Shown here: positions 1 through 4,167 of the stretch, one piece after another
How the letters are laid out: each line of letters starts with the position of its first letter
How positions within the stretch are numbered: the first letter of the stretch is position 1
Assembly: GCA_002359185.1 (NCBI GenBank)
Contig: DEML01000030.1
Location: 3,234-16,668, forward strand
Source of the DNA: Planctomycetaceae bacterium UBA2671
GTDB lineage: Bacteria; Planctomycetota; Planctomycetia; Planctomycetales; Planctomycetaceae
Reading direction: 5' to 3'
DNA length: 13,435 nt
The notes under the pieces: generated by a model
What the model saw: only the letters and a program-made list of their open reading frames with translations
Databases searched by the model: none
What the model was told of the DNA's origin: nothing
Made by a program: the position numbers and the translations under genes

Positions 1-57
1 GATTTTCTGTCTTTCTGGAATAGCAGGAAGGCAGGCAGGAGCCTGCCCTACTTGGCT
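1..57. repeat. Mosaic of two dispersed repeat segments
   Basis: Positions 1-23 are identical to 2067-2089. Positions 20-57 closely match 2547-2583, including the palindrome GCAGGC-AGGA-GCCTGC (31-46 here, 2558-2573 there) and a following CTACTTGGCT. In the second region the two parts lie about 460 bp apart, whereas here they abut. This is a dispersed intergenic repeat, cut by the window edge. No gene is seen in it. Confidence 0.6.
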
Positions 58-60
58 GCA

Positions 61-79
61 ACATTTTGTTATAACACGA
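61..79 (-). other. Possible start of a second attC-like site (partial)
   Basis: On the minus strand, shortly after the stop of the 83-994 gene, the sequence TATAACAAAATG resembles ATAACAAAGCGG, which opens the attC-like site after the neighbouring gene (1011-1099). The matching right half is not visible, because dispersed repeat sequence follows at once. It may be a truncated or disrupted cassette end, or chance similarity of a short string. Confidence 0.2.
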
Positions 80-82
80 GTA

Positions 83-994
83 TTATGGCATATCGAACGT
101 TATCGTAATGGCAGAGCTTATTGGGCGTTGTTTCTGACTGAATATGTGTCCAAGATGTTGATACTTGGGCGATGTATCAACCAAACCATCCTTGCACGCA
201 ATCAATTGATCGACAATATAGGATTCCAGTCGCCAACCGCCAAGATTGTCGTCGTTGTCAAAAGGTTTGCCAAGGTGCGTTCGCAATTCCCCAAAACTTG
301 GTGGTCGCTCGATCGTCTGTTTAGAGACCATTTTTCGCAGTTGCTTTGATGGAACCACGCGACATCCAAGTGCGCATTCAATATCTGATTCGTGGTTAGA
401 AGTAATCGGGAATGCCGTCGACATCGGCAACGTTGGCGGATTGTAAAACAAATAATGAACTGGAATCTTGTGTTTTTGTTCGTACCGTTGGATTGCTTCG
501 TATTGCTCGTCAGCGATCTCAAGAGCCCGATACAGTGAATTATCCGAAAACGAAAAAGTCTGAGGGTCCGAAAGCTTGGCCCACAGTGCATCGTCAATGA
601 ACATGTCATTGAATCCGAGTCGGTCGTTTAATGGATTCGTTTCGACTGTTAGACCTTTGTCCGAATAGAGCCGTTTGGCTTGGAGCAATACAACTTTTGA
701 GCGCTCGACCATTTTGTTGCGACGAAATACGACAAGAATACCAATGTCTGCGACTTCCCAACGCATGTAGTGGTTGCCACCGCCAATGAAGTGACAGTCA
801 AACCGTACCGTCCATTCGGAGACCGTCTTGACGGGGCGACAGTGATGCGAGAAGTGCTCGATGAATGTGTGGTCGAGTGACGTTTCGTGCACATTGGGAA
901 TTCGGCCTAGCTTCTGCGACACACGGTCATTGCAGTCGGCAAAAATATCGCGAACTAGTTCTGCGACATCGGGCGGAATGGGAATTGGTTCGAT
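83..994 (-). CDS. Unrecognised protein with a PD-(D/E)XK nuclease-like core
   Basis: About 303 aa from an ATC codon at 994, or 279 aa from the GTG at 922. I do not recognise a named family. The segment WEVADIG followed about 20 residues later by KVVLLQAKR (D83 and Q105-A-K107 in the 303-aa numbering) matches the D...(E/Q)XK signature of PD-(D/E)XK nuclease folds; a role in cleaving nucleic acid is inference. No signal peptide or membrane segment is seen, so it is probably cytosolic. The GTG at 922 has no Shine-Dalgarno. The reading frame stays open upstream as protein-like sequence (IEPIPIPPDVAELVRDIFAD) to a stop at 1004-1006, and a good TTAGGAG lies 6 nt before ATC 994. The start is therefore either a rare ATC or a mutated or mis-sequenced ATG. 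The gene follows the attC-like site, as the next cassette in an integron would. Confidence 0.7.
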   Translation of the reverse strand: MEPIPIPPDVAELVRDIFADCNDRVSQKLGRIPNVHETSLDHTFIEHFSHHCRPVKTVSEWTVRFDCHFIGGGNHYMRWEVADIGILVVFRRNKMVERSKVVLLQAKRLYSDKGLTVETNPLNDRLGFNDMFIDDALWAKLSDPQTFSFSDNSLYRALEIADEQYEAIQRYEQKHKIPVHYLFYNPPTLPMSTAFPITSNHESDIECALGCRVVPSKQLRKMVSKQTIERPPSFGELRTHLGKPFDNDDNLGGWRLESYIVDQLIACKDGLVDTSPKYQHLGHIFSQKQRPISSAITITFDMP

Positions 995-1000
995 GAGGAA

Positions 1001-1007
1001 CTCCTAA
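1001..1007 (-). promoter_or_regulatory. Ribosome binding site that decides the start of the 83-994 gene
   Basis: TTAGGAG on the minus strand, with 6 nt (TTCCTC) before ATC at 994-992. This spacing favours initiation at 994 over the GTG at 922. An ATG at 1014-1012 lies just upstream but in another frame. Confidence 0.45.
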
Positions 1008-1010
1008 GTG

Positions 1011-1099
1011 GCATAACGACGGCGGTAACGAGGCCGCCGCCAAAAGACTGTGGTTTCAAAACCCGTGTGATCGGCGACTCCCGTTCACCGCTTTGTTAT
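1011..1099 (-). other. attC-like recombination site (integron cassette end)
   Basis: An imperfect palindrome of about 89 bp with nested paired blocks. Outer arms: ATAAC 1013-1017 with GTTAT 1095-1099. Second arms: GCGGTAACG 1022-1030 with CGTTCACCGC 1082-1091, perfectly paired apart from one extrahelical base at 1086. Inner arms: CGCCG 1035-1039 with CGGCG 1072-1076, enclosing a 32-nt terminal loop. This order (R-like box ending AAC/GTT, spacer, L-like box with one bulged base, unpaired central spacer, variable loop) is the published architecture of integron attC sites. The R' box GTTATGC fits GTTRRRY at 6 of 7 positions. It lies 4 nt after one stop codon and just before the next gene's ribosome binding site, as in cassette arrays. 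It could instead be a dispersed palindromic repeat. No intI is present. Confidence 0.55.
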
Positions 1100-1103
1100 T
1101 TTC

Positions 1104-1655
1104 TCATTGTGTGACAACAGCATCAACGCCGGCACCCTTTTCAATCAGGTATTCTCGGCCACTCTTGATCAGTTCGAAAACTTTCCGGAGATCGTCAAAG
1201 CTTAGAAACATCATCGTACCACCAGGGGCAACGTCGAAGAACGCCTGCTGGTGCCCGTTTGTGTCTTGGTAGAACCCAACCTTCAAATGATCCTTGGTGC
1301 GGTACTCAAATTCCGTGTAGTCCTGCCGCTCGGTAGCGGCTTGCTTCGCTAGGCCGAGCAAATGTTTTATGGCAAGGAGTAATTCTTTGAGTTCATCAAA
1401 ATCGACGAGGCAGGATTCTTCGTATCCTTCAGTGCTTTCATGTTCGATTTTCAAGCCAAATGTTCTATCCCCATTGGTGCCCTGCGCTATTGCGAATATG
1501 AGAGTGGCAAACGTGAGCTTAGTGCCGTAGTCGCACTTGACCTTACCAATCTCGTGAAACTGCTTCATGACGACACATCCACGCTTCGCGAGGAACCGGG
1601 CGGCTTCGGTCGCGGGCTCATCCCGCTGCGGTGCGAGCTTTCTGATCTCACTCAT
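1104..1655 (-). CDS. Unrecognised small cytosolic protein, possible gene cassette
   Basis: 183 aa from ATG 1655, with AAAGG 6 nt upstream as a partial Shine-Dalgarno. Met30 (VVMKQFHEIG) is an alternative start where the compact-looking part of the protein begins, but it has no ribosome binding site. I do not recognise the family. The protein is soluble, without signal peptide, membrane segment or cysteine cluster. It seems to hold two similar strand-helix units: SCLVDFDELKELLLAIKHLL in the middle and MFLSFDDLRKVFELIKSGR near the C-terminus, each preceded by a beta-rich stretch, which suggests an internal duplication. The TGA stop is followed 4 nt later by the attC-like palindrome. One short ORF ending at such a site and read towards it is the typical form of an integron cassette. 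Function unknown. Confidence 0.65.
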   Translation of the reverse strand: MSEIRKLAPQRDEPATEAARFLAKRGCVVMKQFHEIGKVKCDYGTKLTFATLIFAIAQGTNGDRTFGLKIEHESTEGYEESCLVDFDELKELLLAIKHLLGLAKQAATERQDYTEFEYRTKDHLKVGFYQDTNGHQQAFFDVAPGGTMMFLSFDDLRKVFELIKSGREYLIEKGAGVDAVVTQ

Positions 1656-1686
1656 CGACGGCCTTTATCAAAAAGTAACTAATTGA

Positions 1687-1709
1687 TAGACAGAATTGGC
1701 TTCTGTCTA
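1687..1709. promoter_or_regulatory. Perfect 9-bp inverted repeat upstream of the 1104-1655 gene
   Basis: TAGACAGAA (1687-1695) and TTCTGTCTA (1701-1709) around a 5-nt loop, 32-54 bp upstream of the ATG at 1655. No T-run on either side, so it is not an intrinsic terminator. The position suits an operator or leader hairpin for the minus-strand gene, but no regulator is known. A related TTCTGT occurs again at 1723-1728. Confidence 0.3.
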
Positions 1710-1732
1710 ATAAAGAGTGGAATTCTGTATAA

Positions 1733-2108
1733 CACATTTTTTCATTATCGACAGATGTATCGATCTCTGTCAACCAGCAGAAGGCTCAGCGGAACTTCTT
1801 TGACTGCGATTCAGATGCTGATGCATCTCTCGCTACCTGGTTTAACTTACTTGCTCAGGTGTGTTTAAAACAATTACCTGTCCTTTTTTTACAGCCCGGG
1901 AAGTTGAGGACTGGCTGGGGGATAAATCACTTATCTGTTCTTCGAGCGGGTCGGCACCAAGATTGGCGACATATTCAAAAGAGAAAAGGCAGACGTCCAG
2001 CAATATCATCATATGGTTAGCGGGAGTGAAAAAGATGCTTTCTCAACTTAAAAACGAGCTTTCACTGATTTTCTGTCTTTCTGGAATAGTATCGTGGATC
2101 AAATCTGA
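1733..2108 (+). pseudogene. Possible remnant of an unidentified coding sequence
   Basis: Two overlapping frames lack usable starts but read like protein. Frame A is open from 1733 to the stop at 2018-2020 and includes FFDCDSDADASLATWFNLL. Frame B is open from 1926 to 2051 and includes GTKIGDIFKREKADVQQYHH; after its TAA at 2049-2051 it continues to a TGA at 2106-2108. This could be a frameshifted relic, but it could also be chance open sequence. I recognise no family, and the part at 2067-2089 is itself a dispersed repeat. Confidence 0.18.
2067..2089. repeat. 23-bp exact copy of window positions 1-23
   Basis: The 23 bp here are identical to the start of the window and include CTTTCTGGAATAG. 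The flanking bases differ. It marks a dispersed repeat or the edge of a rearranged segment. Confidence 0.6.
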
Positions 2109-2210
2109 ACTCGGGTGGCCCTGATCGTTGTGCAATCTGGGTGGACGGAGTCCCTATGAGGCTTTCGGTTTGATGATCTGTTCTGCAAATTACTGCTTAC
2201 GGCTGCGCCG

Positions 2211-2240
2211 CCCCGAAAGAATCTTTCGGGGCCACCCGAG
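2211..2240. repeat. Palindrome with CCACCC tail
   Basis: CCCCGAAAGA (2211-2220) and TCTTTCGGGG (2222-2231) are perfect 10-bp arms around one base, followed by CCACCCGAG. No T-run, so it is not a classical terminator. First member of the palindrome cluster at 2211-2967. Confidence 0.65.
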
Positions 2241-2265
2241 GTGTGGGAGGTTTTGGGTGAAAGCG

Positions 2266-2314
<49 letters not shown>

Positions 2315-2371
2315 ATACGGTCGTTCAATAGGCATGGGTCGCGAACGGTGAGTCATCTTGTGCTTTGAGCA

Positions 2372-2402
2372 CCCGACCGACAGAGTCGGTCGGGCCACCC
2401 TG
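2372..2402. repeat. Palindrome with CCACCC tail
   Basis: CCCGACCGAC (2372-2381), AGA, GTCGGTCGGG (2385-2394): perfect 10-bp arms, followed by CCACCCTG. A strong hairpin as RNA, but without a T-run. Confidence 0.65.
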
Positions 2403-2458
2403 GTAGCTGCTTCGCATCATCCGGGGCTACTCGCTCGTCAAGTTCGGAATCAGTGAAA

Positions 2459-2480
2459 GGTGCGTCGAGACGCACCCTAC
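2459..2480. repeat. GGTGCGTC palindrome, copy 1
   Basis: GGTGCGTC (2459-2466), GA, GACGCACC (2469-2476), then CTAC. Two further copies of the same arms are at 2828-2845 and 2946-2963. Confidence 0.65.
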
Positions 2481-2499
2481 TCTACTACGTCAAATGAAA

Positions 2500-2528
2500 C
2501 ACTGCTGGGCAAGCCAGCAGTGGCACAC
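2500..2528. repeat. CACTGCTGG palindrome
   Basis: CACTGCTGG (2500-2508), loop GCAAG, CCAGCAGTG (2514-2522): perfect 9-bp arms followed by GCACAC. Confidence 0.6.
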
Positions 2529-2550
2529 ATCGAGCGTCATTTTACGATAG

Positions 2551-2583
2551 CTGGAAGGCAGGCAGGAGCCTGCACTACTTGGC
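2551..2583. repeat. GCAGGC palindrome, second copy of the window-start repeat
   Basis: GCAGGC (2558-2563), AGGA, GCCTGC (2568-2573), then ACTACTTGGCT. The stretch GGAAGGCAGGCAGGAGCCTG and the following CTACTTGGCT are shared with 26-56. Confidence 0.65.
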
Positions 2584-2680
2584 TCAACTTAGCTGAGTTG
2601 CAAGATCGCAAGGAGGTTAATCGGAATTGCGGATAAAAATTGCAGTTGTATTTTGCACTGCAGTTTCTTGTGACTTCGTC

Positions 2681-2709
2681 AGCCAGACGCACGCGTCTGG
2701 CTCATCCTG
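2681..2709. repeat. AGCCAGACGC palindrome
   Basis: AGCCAGACGC (2681-2690), AC, GCGTCTGGCT (2693-2702): perfect 10-bp arms, then CATCCTG. Confidence 0.65.
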
Positions 2710-2728
2710 TCTGACCTACAGTGCTGAT

Positions 2729-2763
2729 CTGGGGGCTTCGCTGCGCTACGACCCCAGCCACCC
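2729..2763. repeat. 35-bp CTGGGG...CCCCAG repeat, copy 1
   Basis: CTGGGG (2729-2734) and CCCCAG (2752-2757) enclose GCTTCG...TACGA and are followed by CCACCC. A second copy at 13340-13374 has three substitutions, all in the loop half, so the pairing outer arms are conserved. Confidence 0.7.
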
Positions 2764-2827
2764 GTCGGCTGGAGCATGCTGAAATCGTCTGAAATTCTAG
2801 ATTGATTGGTCAATTCAATCATGGCAA

Positions 2828-2849
2828 GGTGCGTCAGGACGCACCCTAC
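2828..2849. repeat. GGTGCGTC palindrome, copy 2
   Basis: GGTGCGTC (2828-2835), AG, GACGCACC (2838-2845), then CTAC. It differs from copy 1 only in the two central bases. Confidence 0.65.
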
Positions 2850-2892
2850 GAAACTTTCGGGGCTAACCGGGGTGGGGATTTTTTAGGGAGGT

Positions 2893-2941
<49 letters not shown>

Positions 2942-2945
2942 GAAC

Positions 2946-2967
2946 GGTGCGTCAGGACGTACCCTGC
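2946..2967. repeat. GGTGCGTC palindrome, copy 3 (one arm substitution)
   Basis: GGTGCGTC (2946-2953), AG, GACGTACC (2956-2963), then CTGC. The C-to-T change in the right arm leaves a G-T pair in RNA. Confidence 0.55.
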
Positions 2968-3327
2968 TAACCGCTTACCTGCATCGTTTAATCGGCAAGG
3001 TCATTGTAATCGTTATGGATTGCCAGGACTTTCTGATTGAACAGGGAAAACAGAGAAACTGTCTTTGCCTGATGTGCTCACTGTGACGATTCGGGAAGTA
3101 TCCCTGATGATGTCGAACATTCCGGGCTTTTTCATTTGTGGACGATTGTCTGCAGATGAGAGTCCTCACTGGAATGGGCGTTCTTACTGAGTATTGTTGC
3201 TGCGAAATTGCGGTAACGTCTCACGCTGTTCGTTTATCGCTTCGCCTATCGTCGGTACAAACAGGGATGTTTTGAGTTCCGGCGAAGGAATCTGTTTATC
3301 CCCATTTATCATTCCCCTATTTAATTG
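2968..3327. other. Stretch with no gene recognised
   Basis: No open frame here has a ribosome binding site with protein-like content. The minus-strand frame over 3184-3594 is a shadow of csrA. The segment presumably holds the csrA promoter, but I could not point to one with confidence. Confidence 0.5.
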
Positions 3328-3354
3328 CGAACGTTTCAGACGGGTCTGCGTTCG
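3328..3354 (+). promoter_or_regulatory. Leader hairpin just upstream of the csrA ribosome binding site
   Basis: CGAACG (3328-3333) pairs with CGTTCG (3349-3354), and CAGAC (3337-3341) with GTCTG (3344-3348), giving 11 bp with one 3-nt bulge (TTT). The stem ends 8 nt before GAAAGGAG. That ribosome binding site contains AAGGA, which fits the CsrA core ANGGA, so autoregulation is possible. The role is inferred from position only. Confidence 0.35.
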
Positions 3355-3378
3355 ATTGAATTGAAAGGAGCCTACAGG

Positions 3379-3588
3379 ATGTTGGTTCTTTCCCGACAGC
3401 GCGATGAGAGCATCATGATCGGTGATCATATAAAAATCACAATCGTTGATATCCGAGGAGATAAAATCCGCATCGGGATTCAGGCTCCTGCCGATGTAGC
3501 CGTGCATCGTGAGGAGGTTTACAACGCGATCCAAACGGAAAAGCAAGCGGAAAATTCTGGGAGCCAGGTGGAAGATAAGTCGTCTTAA
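3379..3588 (+). CDS. csrA: Carbon storage regulator CsrA
   Basis: 69-aa RNA-binding translational regulator of the CsrA/RsmA family, a cytosolic homodimer that binds GGA motifs near ribosome binding sites. It starts MLVLSRQRDESIMIGD, the conserved first strand, and has GDKIRIGIQAP and VAVHREEV with Arg44, the key RNA contact in the family. The ~15-residue polar tail after the core helix is longer than in the 61-aa E. coli protein. ATG 3379 was chosen over the in-frame ATG 3325 because GAAAGGAG (3363-3370) lies 8 nt upstream and homology starts exactly there. A terminator follows at 3618-3651, so it is probably monocistronic. The flagellin gene downstream on the same strand fits the known CsrA control of flagellin translation (as for Bacillus Hag). 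FliW, the usual antagonist, is not in this window. Confidence 0.96.
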   Translation: MLVLSRQRDESIMIGDHIKITIVDIRGDKIRIGIQAPADVAVHREEVYNAIQTEKQAENSGSQVEDKSS

Positions 3589-3617
3589 CTTCACAACCTC
3601 TTTAATTACAGAGACTT

Positions 3618-3651
3618 AAACGTCATCGCCATTCAGCGGTGACGTTTTTTT
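3618..3651 (+). terminator. Intrinsic terminator of csrA
   Basis: AAACGTCA (3618-3625) pairs with TGACGTTT (3640-3647), with further G-C pairs inside (CGC with GCG), and a T-run at 3645-3651. It lies 30 nt after the csrA stop. Confidence 0.85.
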
Positions 3652-3742
3652 ATGGTTGTTCGCGGAAGTGAATAAGAATTTTACCAGCTTGATATCTCCT
3701 TGAGTTCATCAGGATGCGATTTGATTTTGAGGTGAAATTGAA

Positions 3743-3943
3743 GTGCAATCCCTCAGAATTGCGGGGAAAACACTCTTGCCCATAGGTCTTATTTTATTTT
3801 TTTTGTGTATTTACCCCTTTTTGCTCAAGTGGATTATCCGGAATGTCCGATGGAAGAATGATAGCCGGCATAGTCGAAGGACGATGAAGGTTGCATCGCG
3901 GAAATGTTGTTCTGCGCTGCCTCTCCGTTTGACCAACGGGTGA
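3743..3943 (+). CDS. Possible small membrane protein
   Basis: 66 aa from GTG 3743, with GAGGTG at 3729-3734 (8-nt spacing). Residues about 10-33 (LLPIGLILFFLCIYPFLLKW) form a convincing single membrane helix followed by a basic stretch (RNVRWK), as expected for a cytoplasmic anchor. The last ~25 residues (SRKCCSALPLRL and so on) look less protein-like, so the frame may be truncated or frameshifted near 3870. No family is recognised. Lying between csrA and the flagellin, it could belong to the motility block, but chance open sequence is a real alternative. Confidence 0.35.
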   Translation: MQSLRIAGKTLLPIGLILFFLCIYPFLLKWIIRNVRWKNDSRHSRRTMKVASRKCCSALPLRLTNG

Positions 3944-3953
3944 GATCAATTTT

Positions 3954-3969
3954 CCGGGAGGCCTCCGGG
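3954..3969. repeat. Short GC-rich palindrome ahead of the flagellin leader
   Basis: The core GGAGGCCTCC is self-complementary and its flanks are partly so. With no loop it is more likely a DNA-level site than an RNA hairpin. No protein is known to bind it. Confidence 0.3.
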
Positions 3970-3970
3970 T

Positions 3971-4167
3971 ATGGATCGAGACGACGGGTCATGGACGGAA
4001 CATAAGCAGGATGCCCTTTGGCAAGGAGTGCCAGTTCTGGTGAGTCATTCAGTAGGCGACAAAATGAGTCGAAGCAACTGAGATAACCATCTGGACATGT
4101 CGAAACCCAGTAACCTGGCTCCGTCTCAGAAAAGCGGTTCAGTCAGTAAAAGGAAAGGCGATTCCCA
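3971..4167 (+). promoter_or_regulatory. Flagellin upstream region with ANGGA (CsrA-type) motifs
   Basis: ANGGA occurs at 3971-3975 (ATGGA), 3991-3995 (ATGGA), 3995-3999 (ACGGA), 4023-4027 (AAGGA) and 4150-4154 (AAGGA). The last overlaps the purine-rich ribosome binding site AAAAGGAAAGG before ATG 4168. A very weak sigma-28-like pair, CAAA 4060-4063 and GATAA 4082-4086, lies 15 nt apart allowing for the 8-base -10 element. If transcription starts near 4093, only the last ANGGA is in the mRNA. CsrA control is inference from the motifs and the neighbouring csrA. Confidence 0.4.

Noticed and set aside
3184..3594. 136-aa open frame on the minus strand
   Set aside because: It covers csrA in antisense and has no ribosome binding site; the + strand csrA is certain.
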